Positions 1-8,489 of a DNA stretch of 64,000 nucleotides are shown in pieces. Positions within the stretch are counted from its first letter, which is position 1. Every line of letters starts with the position of its first letter. The notes under the pieces were generated by a model. It was not told where the DNA came from, did not search any database, and saw only the letters and a program-made list of their open reading frames with translations. The stretch lies in NCBI RefSeq assembly GCF_039641995.1, contig NZ_CP087714.1:310001-374000 (forward strand), in the 5' to 3' direction. Origin of the DNA: Geoglobus acetivorans. Its GTDB lineage: Archaea > Halobacteriota > Archaeoglobi > Archaeoglobales > Archaeoglobaceae. The translations under genes and the position numbers were made by a program.

Positions 1-297
1 AACGAGCAGTCCGTTTACTGTGCAGAGGAATATGAAAGTCACGACAAGCGCAATAATAAGAGCACCTATGAGGTAATATGGTCTTTCAGGATTTGGGCTT
101 CTGTATTCGAGAAGAACCCCCGATATTATAAATGAGATTGCAAACACCGCAAATATCAGTGAAGTGTTCAGGACTATATTCATTCCGGCTATGATCTTGT
201 ACAGCCCAAAAAGCATGAAGTAGAGTATCAACCCCACCATGAATGACGCTGCTAGATTTACATACAGCTTTCTCAGAATTGGACTGCTTTGCATCAT
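1..297 (-). CDS. Small multi-pass membrane protein, C-terminus cut by window edge
   Basis: The reading frame starts at an ATG at 297 and stays open for 99 codons to the window edge, so the C-terminus is missing. Three hydrophobic segments lie at about residues 13-35, 38-60 and 75-95, with short polar loops (SPNPERP near 67-73). No catalytic motif is visible. I do not recognise a family. It points the same way as the downstream DUF371 gene but is separated from it by an AT-rich gap. Confidence 0.6.
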   Translation of the reverse strand, partial: MMQSSPILRKLYVNLAASFMVGLILYFMLFGLYKIIAGMNIVLNTSLIFAVFAISFIISGVLLEYRSPNPERPYYLIGALIIALVVTFIFLCTVNGLLV

Positions 298-332
298 TGA
301 TTTTTAATTGTATTATTCGAATATAAATTTTT

Positions 333-764
333 TCAGACCTCTATTCTCAGAATCACAGTGGTTTTTCTGTCTCTGAGCAGGTCTGCAAACTCTCTATCCA
401 TGTCTGCCGAAGCGATCTCAGAATTTATCGCAAGGGTTCTTGGACAGGTATAACCACTTTTTCTTATAACTACGTCAGTGGGATGGCTGAGTTCAAGCTT
501 TTCACTGCCAGATGCGTGGAAGGAAATCTCTTTCCCGTAATCTGGCAGTATGAGGCTGATTTTGAGTTTTGCCCTTTCTCTAATTCTGCGCTTTATCTCC
601 TCGTCCAGATCTTTTACAGATTTGTCTGCCCTCACACCTACGATACAGTCTCCTCTTGGCGTGATTTCAGCATCTCTGGTAATCTCCAAGGTGGTTCTGT
701 GTCTTGCTGTTATGTTCTCATGGCCTTTTGCGTAAATCTCGTCAGTAACCACTCCACTCTTCAT
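333..764 (-). CDS. DUF371 family protein
   Basis: A conserved archaeal protein of unknown function, matching the DUF371 pattern: an N-terminal GHENITARHRTTLEIT stretch, a central GDCIVGV segment and a C-terminal segment rich in charged residues ending in a beta-like TVILRIEV. It would be about 143 residues from the ATG at 764; an upstream ATG at 779 adds five residues. Either start overlaps the end of the DUF1284 gene, so the two are probably translated together. The order S15, DUF1284, DUF371 on one strand suggests one transcript. No catalytic residues can be assigned. Confidence 0.75.
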   Translation of the reverse strand: MKSGVVTDEIYAKGHENITARHRTTLEITRDAEITPRGDCIVGVRADKSVKDLDEEIKRRIRERAKLKISLILPDYGKEISFHASGSEKLELSHPTDVVIRKSGYTCPRTLAINSEIASADMDREFADLLRDRKTTVILRIEV

Positions 765-1122
765 CGTTCTCACAGACATGTCTCCAGTCGCAGTTTTCGC
801 ATGCGAACGTTTTCCAGGCCTTCATTATCTCTGACAGTCTGTTTTTTATCTCTCTCCAGGAAGTTTCCATTCCGGGATAGACATTCAGCAGCCTGTACGC
901 CATCTGGTCAAGCTCAACAATGTGTTCTTCTGCATTCTCCTCGTAGTTGCATAATCCGTCTGCAAGGTGTGGGCATTTCCTGCAGACGTCGTCAGCACCA
1001 AAAATTACATTGATGTGGTGTTCTCCGAGAATTTCGAAGAGATTATTCACAAAATCCTGGCTGTAGCCTTCGCCTCTAAAAAAATTTAGGCAGATAAGGT
1101 GATGGCCTCTGAGGTGTGCCAT
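742..1122 (-). CDS. DUF1284 cysteine-rich protein, probable metal or Fe-S binder
   Basis: A 126-residue protein starting [17 protein letters not shown], a typical DUF1284 opening. It carries a cysteine cluster in the middle (CRKCPHLADGLC, about residues 47-58) and another near the C-terminus (CENCDWRHVC, about 108-117). These could hold an Fe-S cluster or zinc; that is inference from spacing. Its ATG shares one base with the stop codon of the S15 gene, so translation is coupled to it. The function of the family is not known to me. Confidence 0.75.
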   Translation of the reverse strand: MAHLRGHHLICLNFFRGEGYSQDFVNNLFEILGEHHINVIFGADDVCRKCPHLADGLCNYEENAEEHIVELDQMAYRLLNVYPGMETSWREIKNRLSEIMKAWKTFACENCDWRHVCENDEEWSGY

Positions 1123-1580
1123 TATCTGAACAGCTCGATTTCAAGCTTAACTGGATCGTACTTCCAGTTCTCGGGCAGGACTCCCTTTTCCTTGTAGTAC
1201 CATGAAAGCCTGTGGATCTTTGCTTCAATCAGCTGCAACCCCCTCTTGTTGTGCAGATCCTTTCTGTGAGTCTCCAGATGCTTTCTCAGGTTTATTGCCT
1301 TCCTTATGAGGGATTTCAGGTCCTCAGGTATCTTTATCTCGACACCGTTCTCCTTGAGTATCTCTGTTATTTTCTTTCCTGTAATCTGTTTTACTGAAGG
1401 CACTCCGTAGGTGTCTCTCAGGACTGTTCCAATTACACTTGGTTCGTATCCTTCGTTATAGAGCTTGATAACGAGTTTCTCGACCTCCTCCGCCTTCAGG
1501 TCCACCCATTCAGGAGGAGCGTCTCTGTAAACTCTATTTGATCCTGATTTTCCTTTCCTTCTTGCATGCATCCTTGCCAT
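1122..1580 (-). CDS. rps15: 30S ribosomal protein S15 (eukaryotic S13/uS15 type)
   Basis: Small-subunit ribosomal protein uS15. At 152 residues from [16 protein letters not shown] it has the archaeal/eukaryotic length, with an N-terminal extension that bacterial S15 (about 89 aa) lacks. The helical core contains [18 protein letters not shown] and the C-terminal [17 protein letters not shown]. An ATG nine bases upstream (1589) is possible, but homologues begin at MARMHA. It heads the S15-DUF1284-DUF371 series. Confidence 0.95.
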   Translation of the reverse strand: MARMHARRKGKSGSNRVYRDAPPEWVDLKAEEVEKLVIKLYNEGYEPSVIGTVLRDTYGVPSVKQITGKKITEILKENGVEIKIPEDLKSLIRKAINLRKHLETHRKDLHNKRGLQLIEAKIHRLSWYYKEKGVLPENWKYDPVKLEIELFR

Positions 1581-1616
1581 CTTTATCAACCCCTTCCACT
1601 CAGCAGTACCTATCGA

Positions 1617-2156
1617 TTAAAAACTTTTTGCCAGCCAGCTGAAAAATTTTTCTGCCGCTCTTCTCCGGTGGCTCACCGCATTCTTTTCATTGCCCATCTC
1701 AGCAAATGTCCTGCCACTGACTTCAAAGATGGGATCGTATCCAAAACCGGCATCTCCTCTTGCTTCACGTGCAATCTCGCCCTCGACCTCTCCCGTGAAA
1801 ATCTGTGTTTCCACTCCGTCAGTGTATGCTATAACGCATACGAACCTGGCTTTTCTGTTTTCTATGCCCTCCATGAGTCTCAGTATCCCTTCATTGCCTA
1901 TTGTTTTGAAAACGTATGATGAATACACGCCTGGAAATCCATTAAGTGCCTCAATGAAAAGACCGCTATCCTCAATGAAAAACGGTGGCTTTGCATCTAT
2001 CATCTCAATGCTCTTTCTGGCAACAAACTCCAGGCTGCTGCCCTGAGGTTCCAGATACTCCATGCTGGCCCACTCGACGTCTATGCCGTATTTCTCCCCT
2101 ATGTGTTTCATTTCCTCAAATTTGCCTTTATTTGAGGTGATGAATCTGACCCTCAT
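1617..2156 (-). CDS. XTP/dITP pyrophosphatase (HAM1/RdgB family)
   Basis: A house-cleaning nucleotide pyrophosphatase that removes deaminated purine triphosphates (XTP, dITP, ITP). The 179-residue length is normal. Visible family motifs are the N-terminal [10 protein letters not shown] (residues 8-17), [15 protein letters not shown] (about 62-76), the GFGYDPIFE substrate-binding segment (about 138-146) and the C-terminal AVSHRRRA. It begins MRVRFITSN. It stands between the S15 operon and the divergent leuDB genes, with a short gap on each side. Confidence 0.92.
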   Translation of the reverse strand: MRVRFITSNKGKFEEMKHIGEKYGIDVEWASMEYLEPQGSSLEFVARKSIEMIDAKPPFFIEDSGLFIEALNGFPGVYSSYVFKTIGNEGILRLMEGIENRKARFVCVIAYTDGVETQIFTGEVEGEIAREARGDAGFGYDPIFEVSGRTFAEMGNEKNAVSHRRRAAEKFFSWLAKSF

Positions 2157-2210
2157 GGTTTACGCTTCGAGCATAACCTCAATTAAATCTTTTTGAACTT
2201 GAAAGTGAAA

Positions 2211-2220
2211 GGTTTATAAC
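2211..2220 (+). promoter_or_regulatory. TATA box for leuD
   Basis: The sequence GGTTTATAAC lies about 26 bases (centre to A of ATG) before the ATG at 2243. This places transcription start at or next to that ATG, implying a leaderless message. It argues against the in-frame ATG at 2228, which would lie upstream of the transcript. Confidence 0.6.
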
Positions 2221-2242
2221 TGGAAGGATGCCACACCTTCAC

Positions 2243-2731
2243 ATGGGCAGAGCATGGAGATTTGGAGATGACGTTGATACTGATGTAATAATTCAGGGAA
2301 AATATCTGGTCATAAATGAGCCTGAAAAACTTGCAGAGCATGTTTTTGAGAACGTCAGACCTGATTTTGCAAAGAATGTTCAGAATGGGGATTTCGTTGT
2401 GGCGGGGGAGAATTTCGGTTGCGGGAGCAGCAGAGAACACGCGCCCCTCGCACTTAAGGCAACGAAGATCGAGGCAGTGATTGCCAAAAGCTATGCCAGA
2501 ATTTTCTTCAGAAATGCGGTGAATATCGGTCTGAAGGTTATTGAATGCAGTGATGCTGACAGGATTGATGATGGAGATGAGCTTGAAATTGACTACGAGA
2601 GAAATGTTATCGTAAACAAAACAAAGAATGAGGAATACCAATTCAATCCACTACCGGAATTTCTTAAAAACATTCTTGACAGTGGAGGTCTCGTTAACTT
2701 TGCCAGAAAGCTTTACGGTGAGCTGAAATGA
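2243..2731 (+). CDS. leuD: 3-isopropylmalate dehydratase small subunit
   Basis: Small (swivel) subunit of the LeuCD isomerase, which converts 2-isopropylmalate to 3-isopropylmalate. The protein is 162 residues from MGRAWRFGDDVDTD. The DVDTDVII segment (9-17) and the GENFGCGSSREHAP active-site loop (55-68) are intact. The start at 2243 is preferred over 2228 because of the TATA position. It overlaps leuB by 4 nt (ATGA). The large subunit LeuC is not in the window. A closely related homoaconitase small subunit is an alternative, though pairing with leuB favours leucine synthesis. Confidence 0.88.
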   Translation: MGRAWRFGDDVDTDVIIQGKYLVINEPEKLAEHVFENVRPDFAKNVQNGDFVVAGENFGCGSSREHAPLALKATKIEAVIAKSYARIFFRNAVNIGLKVIECSDADRIDDGDELEIDYERNVIVNKTKNEEYQFNPLPEFLKNILDSGGLVNFARKLYGELK

Positions 2732-3714
2732 AGAAAGTAGCGGTCATCCCAGGAGATGGCATTGGAAAAGAAGTAATGGAAGCAGCAATGCTGATACTGG
2801 AAAATTTCAATCTTTCATTCAAATACGTTTGGCTTGAGGCCGGGGATGAGGCAGAGAAGAAATACGGTAGGGCTTTGCCGGACGAAACGCTCGAGGAGGT
2901 CAGGAAGTGTGATGCGGTGCTGTTTGGAGCTGCGGGAGAGACTGCAGCGGATGTCATAGTCAGGCTCAGGCAGGAGCTGAAAACATTCGCCAACATAAGG
3001 CCTGCGAGAACGTTTAAGGGCGTCCCGGCTTTACACGAGAACGTTAACATGGTCATCGTGAGAGAGAACACCGAGTGCCTCTACAGGGGCCTTGAGTTTG
3101 AGGTTGCTGACGGGATAACTGAGGCTGTGAGAGTAATAACGAGAGAGGCGAGCGAGAGGATAGTGAGGTATGCTTTCGAGCTTGCGAGACGGGAGGGGAG
3201 GAAAAGAGTGACGGCCCTGCACAAGGCAAACGTGATGAGGAAGACGTGCGGACTGTTCAGACAGGTGTTCTACCAGGTTGCCGGAGAGTATGAGGATATA
3301 AAGGCGAACGACTACTACATAGATGCCGCCTGCATGTACATGGCCATGAGGCCCCAGATGTTTGATGTGGTTGTGACAACAAACATGTTTGGAGACATAA
3401 TTTCCGATCTTGCGGCAGGAGTGGTTGGAGGGCTGGGGCTGGCTCCTTCAGCCAACATAGGTGAGAAGCATGCAATCTTCGAGCCCGTGCACGGTGCGGC
3501 TTTCGACATAGCCGGGAAAGGCATAGCCAACCCAACAGCCATGATCCTCACGGCGTGCATGATGCTCCGGCATTTTGGTTATCCTGAATATGCGGACAGG
3601 ATAGAGGGTGCGGTTGAGAAAGCCATATCCGAGGGCAAGACAACACCGGACCTTGGTGGAGAGCTGAAAACAATGGAAATGGCTAATGTCGTTCTTTCTT
3701 ACGTCGAGCCATAA
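2728..3714 (+). CDS. leuB: 3-isopropylmalate dehydrogenase
   Basis: NAD-dependent oxidative decarboxylation of 3-isopropylmalate in leucine synthesis. The 328-residue protein carries the beta-decarboxylating dehydrogenase signature: N-terminal IPGDGIGKEV, VRENTECLYRG (substrate-binding arginines), and the metal/cofactor region NMFGDIISDLAAGVVGGLG followed by EPVHGAAFDIAGKGIANP. It overlaps leuD by 4 nt. Isocitrate or homoisocitrate dehydrogenase activity cannot be excluded from motifs alone. Its 3' end overlaps by 16 nt the end of a small gene on the other strand. Confidence 0.9.
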   Translation: MKKVAVIPGDGIGKEVMEAAMLILENFNLSFKYVWLEAGDEAEKKYGRALPDETLEEVRKCDAVLFGAAGETAADVIVRLRQELKTFANIRPARTFKGVPALHENVNMVIVRENTECLYRGLEFEVADGITEAVRVITREASERIVRYAFELARREGRKRVTALHKANVMRKTCGLFRQVFYQVAGEYEDIKANDYYIDAACMYMAMRPQMFDVVVTTNMFGDIISDLAAGVVGGLGLAPSANIGEKHAIFEPVHGAAFDIAGKGIANPTAMILTACMMLRHFGYPEYADRIEGAVEKAISEGKTTPDLGGELKTMEMANVVLSYVEP

Positions 3715-3929
3715 ACCTCCTTTTTGGCTTTGTCCATCGTTTCCACTATTTTTCTCTCAAGTTCGTAAGCTTTGTTGAGTATTTCCCTCAGCTCAAGCTC
3801 ATCAATTTCATCAAAGTCCGGATGTGATGCTATGAACTCTGAGAGGTTGACTATTGTGGTTCTGACATCCCCGAAACAGTCGTTGAGCACCCCCATTATG
3901 AGCATCATCCTCGTCTTTCTGTCGAACAT
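3699..3929 (-). CDS. Small helical protein of unknown function
   Basis: A 76-residue, charged, mostly helical-looking protein without a signal peptide or cysteine cluster (one Cys at residue 18). I do not recognise a family. Support for it being real: an AT-rich TATA-like run at about 3945-3960 sits about 25 bases before the ATG at 3929, consistent with a leaderless start, and it fills the gap between convergent leuB and the cytochrome gene. Its stop lies inside the last codons of leuB on the other strand. Confidence 0.6.
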   Translation of the reverse strand: MFDRKTRMMLIMGVLNDCFGDVRTTIVNLSEFIASHPDFDEIDELELREILNKAYELERKIVETMDKAKKEVYGST

Positions 3930-4000
3930 GCTCGTAGTTGGCCGTTTAAAATTTAAAAGTTCGGGTTTTGTGCTGCCGGCAGAAAAAATAAAAAAGAGAA

Positions 4001-5344
4001 TCAGCGTTTCCTCGCAGCTCCTGCAGCAAGAGCCACTGCCGAAAGAACCGCCATGACTGCGGAAACTGTTTCAAATCCCGGTGTGGATTCGCTCTGCTTT
4101 TCAGCCTTCTCTGGGGTTGGAGTCGAGGTGGGCTGTGCAGCTCTCTCCTCTGCGAGCTTTTCGACCTTGAGTTTCTCTGCTTCATACTTTATCTTTATCA
4201 GGGATTCTTTCAGCGGTGCCCAGCCGTACCAGAAGCTGTAGTCCGGGTTCATGTGGAACGCTCCCTGAAACGTCCTCATCCTGTACTCCATGAACATCCG
4301 GTACAGCTCTTCCTCTATGGGCGTCTTAACTTCATAGAACTGAAGCAGATCGGGAGCGTACTTCCACCCCTCCGGCTTCTCCAGAATTCCAAGGTCGTAA
4401 AGCTCTTTAACAGTCCTTATGGCCTCCGCAAACACCCTGTCTGCTTCCCTTATCATCCTGTCTCCGGCTTCAAGCTGTTCTCTGGCGAAGTTTTCGGAAT
4501 GGCACTGGCTGCAGATCCTGATCATCTTTTCCCTTTCAGCCTGCCATTCTTCCTTGTTCAGCCTGGCAACCTTGCCCGCCTTGACAATGTCAAACCTCTC
4601 CGTCGGATTTCCGTTCTCATCCAGCACTCCGAGGGCCTGCAGGATCGTCACTCTATCTTTCCACCACTCTTCATCGTCTTCAGGGACTCTCAGGGCGAGG
4701 AAACCCCAGGCAGTCATCACGCTGTGGTTTCCGTTGGCCATGTGGCAGGTCTGGCACTTTGGTGCCCTGCCCGTATCCCCTTCGATCCTGTATATGACTC
4801 CGTGCTTGCTGGTTGACCACATCTCGTACTGCGGATGGTCAAAGCCCATATGGCACGGCAGACAGGCCTCGGGTTTTCTTGCCTCTTCCTTGCTGAACCT
4901 GTGGCGGGTGTGGCAGGAATCGCATGCTGCCGCACCGTACCTGTACTGTTCCTCTCCCTGAATCACACCTATCTTGTGACACCCGCTGCAGCCCTTGAAG
5001 CCCTCAAGGTTTCTCTGGGGGTTTGGAACGTGCTGTAGTGCTGGCATGGCCTTCATGGCAATCCATGCGTAGTAGTGTTTCCCGCTTGCATACTGCTCGT
5101 ACTGCTTTGGATGGCAGGCCCTGCATGTGTCAGGAGTTGGCATCCTGGCATTCTGCCAGTCGTCAGAGCTTTTATGGTCGCTTCCATGACAGGCCTCACA
5201 TCCAAAGTGCTTGCTCATGTTCCCGGAAAGCCACTGATCGACTATGCCTGGAGTTATCTGCCTGTGGCAGTCGATACACTCATCCGCGCTTGCAATGGCA
5301 ATCGTTGTGGCAAAAATCAGGAGTGCTGGTAGCAACCCCCTCAT
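4001..5344 (-). CDS. Octahaem c-type cytochrome, hydroxylamine oxidoreductase family, with PGF-CTERM tail
   Basis: A 447-residue exported cytochrome. The N-terminal signal peptide runs to about residue 20. Eight CXXCH haem motifs are visible: CIDCH (23-27), CEACH, CRACH, CSGCH, CDSCH, CLPCH, CQTCH and CSQCH. After the last haem comes a helical region with FHMNPDYSFWYG, typical of the octahaem HAO-like family. A Thr/Pro-rich linker then leads to STPGFETVSAV, a hydrophobic stretch and a final RKR, the PGF-CTERM signal processed by an archaeosortase. It probably works on the outer face of the membrane in electron transfer to an N- or S-compound or metal. Direction of catalysis cannot be read from sequence. 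Confidence 0.9.
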   Translation of the reverse strand: MRGLLPALLIFATTIAIASADECIDCHRQITPGIVDQWLSGNMSKHFGCEACHGSDHKSSDDWQNARMPTPDTCRACHPKQYEQYASGKHYYAWIAMKAMPALQHVPNPQRNLEGFKGCSGCHKIGVIQGEEQYRYGAAACDSCHTRHRFSKEEARKPEACLPCHMGFDHPQYEMWSTSKHGVIYRIEGDTGRAPKCQTCHMANGNHSVMTAWGFLALRVPEDDEEWWKDRVTILQALGVLDENGNPTERFDIVKAGKVARLNKEEWQAEREKMIRICSQCHSENFAREQLEAGDRMIREADRVFAEAIRTVKELYDLGILEKPEGWKYAPDLLQFYEVKTPIEEELYRMFMEYRMRTFQGAFHMNPDYSFWYGWAPLKESLIKIKYEAEKLKVEKLAEERAAQPTSTPTPEKAEKQSESTPGFETVSAVMAVLSAVALAAGAARKR

Positions 5345-5420
5345 TGCAATTCACCCGAAACTCTCTCTTCGATTTTTAATTATTAATTCTTAACCCTAAG
5401 ATTTTCGGGTGGGCTGCAAT
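5343..5420. repeat. Inverted repeat with 18-nt arms between the divergent cytochromes
   Basis: The left arm (5343-5360) and right arm (5403-5420) are reverse complements at 15 of 18 positions; both contain ATTGCA and CACCCGAAA blocks. The 42-nt spacer is AT-rich and includes the likely TATA region of the octahaem gene. The left arm covers the start codon and SD-like GGGTGA of that gene. It could be a pair of operator half-sites or, in a transcript, a hairpin. Confidence 0.6.
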
Positions 5421-5558
5421 GGAGGTAATTCTCATCATCGCCCACATATCATCCTGCCTCAGAACATGGAGCCGGAAATATTTCGTCTGAACAATTTTTC
5501 GTGATGAAATACGTAACCTTTATTTATTCTTTCAGATTAATTTTTAACGGTGATAAAC

Positions 5559-6932
5559 ATGAGGGGCAGATATCTGGTAATCCTGCTGGTTGTGCTGGCA
5601 GTTGTTTTTGCAGGGTGCAGCCAGCAGGAAGAAAAGACCGCGCCCACTCCAACCCCAACACCCGAAAAAACTCCAACGCCCGTACCAACTCCCGATATTG
5701 AAAAAATCAAGCAGAAAGCCGTGGAGGATGCAGTCCACGAACTGATGGTCTCCGCGCTGAACCTGCACTACGACAATCCGAACACTCCCGAGGTAGAGGG
5801 CGTCAACGTGAACCCCGAATTTGGTTGTTCGGGATGTCACTTCTCGAAAGAGGCAGTTCCAAGGATGGAGGAGTGGGGACGCTCTGCCCATGGAGGGCAT
5901 GTGCTTGAGGTGAAAGAGGAGGACGTCACCAAGGCCGTAACCGAAGAGGACGCTCCCGCATGGGTCCACTACGATTTCAAGCAGCCCAACAGGCAGCCCT
6001 GTCAGAAGTGCCACACCTCAACGGGCTTCAGGAACTTTGTGAGCGATCCGGAGAATTACAACCCTGAGAACAACACATTCCTGCTGACGGGTCAGCAGAA
6101 GGAATTCCTGTACTGCTGGGCCTGCCACAAGGTTGAGGACGGAAGCTTTGAGCTGAGAAACCCGGGCAGGTTCGCGAGGGTTGCAGAGTATTCAGAGCCC
6201 GCGGACAGGATTTCAGCGGTGCCGGACCTCGGCGAATCCAATCTGTGCATGGTGTGCCATTCGGGAAGGAGCAGTGGGGCAGCAATAAAATCTGCTGAAG
6301 AGATCAAGGGCAAGCACTTTGGAGCCTTCAACTCCCATTATCTGGCTGCGGGAGGCATAATCTTCAGAACTCTGCCTTACGAGTTTGAGGGAAGGGACTA
6401 CGTTTCATCCAACCCGCACGCAAGTATAGAAGGCCTCTGCACCGCATGCCACATGAGCAATGCAGACCACACATTTGAGGCCGTTGAGGTCAAAAACGGG
6501 GCTGTGGTGGATATTAAGGCGTATGACACGCTCTGCAAGAAATGCCACGGAGATGACAAGAATGCCCTGATATCGACGATAAACGAGAGGAAGTCCCAGT
6601 ACGAATCTGCGTTGAAGACGATTGAAAAGCTTCTGGCGGAGAAGGGCATCTACTACGACGGTGAGAGGTATCCGTACTTCTACGGCACACCCAATGCTGA
6701 GGAGCACACATTTGCCAACGCATTCAAGGACTGGCCGAGCAAGGACATTCTTGGAGCTGCGTACAACCTCAACCTGCTCGCTCGTGAACCCGGAGCATTC
6801 GTACACAACCCGGAGTATGTGAAGCAGATCATCTACGATACGATAGACTTCCTCGACGATGGCGTGCTGAACAAATCGGCAGAGAAAAGCGTTCCAGAGG
6901 ATGTGAAGGCCTTTATCCAGGGGGCAAGATAA
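5559..6932 (+). CDS. Hexahaem c-type cytochrome lipoprotein
   Basis: A 457-residue exported protein. It starts MRGRYLVILL with a hydrophobic signal segment and a lipobox-like VFAGC (Cys about 19), then a Thr/Pro-rich spacer (about 28-47) that would lift the haem domain off the membrane. Six CXXCH motifs follow: CSGCH, CQKCH, CWACH, CMVCH, CTACH and CKKCH. The last 110 residues have none. The ATG at 5559 follows GGTGAT, better than the ATG at 5550. Transcribed away from the octahaem gene, so the two are probably regulated together and may form an electron-transfer chain. Exact partner unknown. Confidence 0.88.
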   Translation: MRGRYLVILLVVLAVVFAGCSQQEEKTAPTPTPTPEKTPTPVPTPDIEKIKQKAVEDAVHELMVSALNLHYDNPNTPEVEGVNVNPEFGCSGCHFSKEAVPRMEEWGRSAHGGHVLEVKEEDVTKAVTEEDAPAWVHYDFKQPNRQPCQKCHTSTGFRNFVSDPENYNPENNTFLLTGQQKEFLYCWACHKVEDGSFELRNPGRFARVAEYSEPADRISAVPDLGESNLCMVCHSGRSSGAAIKSAEEIKGKHFGAFNSHYLAAGGIIFRTLPYEFEGRDYVSSNPHASIEGLCTACHMSNADHTFEAVEVKNGAVVDIKAYDTLCKKCHGDDKNALISTINERKSQYESALKTIEKLLAEKGIYYDGERYPYFYGTPNAEEHTFANAFKDWPSKDILGAAYNLNLLAREPGAFVHNPEYVKQIIYDTIDFLDDGVLNKSAEKSVPEDVKAFIQGAR

Positions 6933-6940
6933 CTTCTCCG

Positions 6941-6952
6941 TTTTTCTTTTTT
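6941..6952 (+). terminator. T-rich terminator after the hexahaem cytochrome
   Basis: TTTTTCTTTTTT lies 8 bases after the TAA of the cytochrome gene, with no hairpin. This is the usual form of archaeal transcription termination. Confidence 0.55.
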
Positions 6953-6990
6953 AATGCAAACTTTTTTAATTTTCATGCCCATGTTATCTC

Positions 6991-7992
6991 ATGAAATTCG
7001 TCGGGCTGGACATTGGAACAAATTACACCAAGGCAACTGCGGATGGTGAGAACGTCATAATTTTCCCGAGTCTCGTTGTTTACGGAGAGGAAAAGGAGTG
7101 GAGTCTGAAGGGTACAGATGAGCGCGAGGTTTACGTTGGTGATGAGGCTGCATACATGGCGCAGAACATGGAGAACGTTGAGGTGCTGAGACCCCTGCAT
7201 GAGGGCAGGCTGATGCATGGCTCCTATATCGAACTCGCAAAACATGCTCTCAACCTCCTCGGGGTTGATGGGGGGTGTTTTGTAACAACCGGCTTGCCGG
7301 TCAAAAGTTCTAAGAAGGAACGGGCTGAGCTTGTTGATGAGCTCAAAAACGCAATAGGTGCTGATGTTCTGCTTCTCCCTCAGCCTGTAGGCTCAATGGC
7401 ATACATGAATCTAAAAACGGGTGTTTGCATCGACATTGGCTTTGGCACTACTGATGTGGTGGTTCTTGCGGATATGGAGTACCTGAAAGGGGACACGATG
7501 CTTGTGGGCGTGGATAAGGTCTATGACACCATGGAAATGACGATAAGAAACAGGTTTGGAATCTCAATAACTCCAGAGGAGATGACCCGGCTCCTTTCAC
7601 AGGATGGGTATGAGGTGGGCAGAGTCAGGGGAGGCAAGAAGATCGTCGTCAGGAAAGAGGACATTCAGGAGGAGTACAGCAGAGTTATTGAGGAGTGGGT
7701 GGAGAGGATAGTGAACAGGGTGAACATGCTCCTCGAAGGCCTCTCAGTTTCACTCGTTGAGAACATCGTTCTGAGTGGAGGCGGAGCGAAACTGCCCGGT
7801 GTGTATGAGAAGTTCGCCGAGCATTTCAGAGATATTGGCGAGATAAAGGTGCCCGATGACCCTGTAACTGCCAATGCGAGGGGCTTCCACAGGCTTGCGA
7901 GAACGTTCAGAAACGAGAGTGCAGCAGAGGGTGAAAGGGAGAAAAGCGACGAGGCTGATGTGAAAGAAAAGAAGAGCCGGAAGAAGAAATGA
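6991..7992 (+). CDS. Actin-like ATPase (ParM / Ta0583-like)
   Basis: A 333-residue member of the actin/Hsp70 ATPase fold. The phosphate-1 loop is LDIGTNYTKA (6-15), phosphate-2 is CIDIGFGTTDVVVL (about 146-159) and the adenosine loop is NIVLSGGGAKLPGV (about 257-270). The length and the central layout fit archaeal actin-like proteins related to Thermoplasma Ta0583 and plasmid ParM, rather than crenactin or MreB. The last 25 residues are a very charged, lysine-rich tail (KEKKSRKKK). Its stop overlaps the next gene by 4 nt. Likely a filament-forming protein; role inferred only. Confidence 0.82.
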   Translation: MKFVGLDIGTNYTKATADGENVIIFPSLVVYGEEKEWSLKGTDEREVYVGDEAAYMAQNMENVEVLRPLHEGRLMHGSYIELAKHALNLLGVDGGCFVTTGLPVKSSKKERAELVDELKNAIGADVLLLPQPVGSMAYMNLKTGVCIDIGFGTTDVVVLADMEYLKGDTMLVGVDKVYDTMEMTIRNRFGISITPEEMTRLLSQDGYEVGRVRGGKKIVVRKEDIQEEYSRVIEEWVERIVNRVNMLLEGLSVSLVENIVLSGGGAKLPGVYEKFAEHFRDIGEIKVPDDPVTANARGFHRLARTFRNESAAEGEREKSDEADVKEKKSRKKK

Positions 7993-8489
7993 AGATATCT
8001 TTTGACATCCCACCAGACATAGAAAGAGCATTGTTGAGGAAATGCGAGGAGCTTGGAGTATCGCCTTCGGAGTTTGTGATCCAGCTTCTTGAATGGTATT
8101 TCTTCAAGAGAAAGAGAGACATTCCGAAAGAGGCGGTTGAGTTCCTGAACTTTGCGAGGAAAAAGGGTGTGGAGAGGGCGAAGAAGTGCAGGTACAGCGA
8201 CGGGAAATACTGTGTTCTCGAGACCTATTCGAGACTGGACATAGATTCCGAACCTCAGCCCCTCCACCCTTATGAATGCCTCTTCTGCAACTATTTTTCG
8301 GACAGGGATAAGGAGGAAAAGCGTGAGAGGAAAGTTTTTGAGGATGCTGAGGAAGTTTACAGCGTAGCAAAGCTTGCAGCAAAAATACTGGCAAAGGAAC
8401 TTGAGCAGAAAATTTACAGACCCAAGATGAAGGTGGAAAAAGAAGAAATCGGTAGAGATGACATTCGAAAGCTTATCGAAAACTGGTAG
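7989..8489 (+). CDS. Ribbon-helix-helix-like protein with cysteine cluster
   Basis: A 166-residue protein. The N-terminus (MKISFDIPPDIERALLRKCEELGVSP) has the strand-helix-helix pattern of a CopG/MetJ-type ribbon-helix-helix domain, with SPSEFVIQLLEWYF as the second helix. The middle has cysteines at about 74, 81, 98 and 101 (C..CVL and CLFC), possibly a metal site. The rest is charged and helical. Start and stop overlap the actin-like gene (ATGA) and the next gene, so the three are co-translated. ParR, the partner of ParM, is also a ribbon-helix-helix protein, which suggests the pairing is functional; this is inference. Confidence 0.72.
   Translation: MKISFDIPPDIERALLRKCEELGVSPSEFVIQLLEWYFFKRKRDIPKEAVEFLNFARKKGVERAKKCRYSDGKYCVLETYSRLDIDSEPQPLHPYECLFCNYFSDRDKEEKRERKVFEDAEEVYSVAKLAAKILAKELEQKIYRPKMKVEKEEIGRDDIRKLIENW

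Noticed and set aside
5420-5470. Box C/D guide RNA on the minus strand (ATGATGA and CTGA present)
   Set aside because: The boxes are in the wrong order and spacing, and a second C'/D pair is missing.
6933-6990. parC-like iterons before the actin-like gene
   Set aside because: The 58-base gap is only T-rich; no repeated motif is seen.
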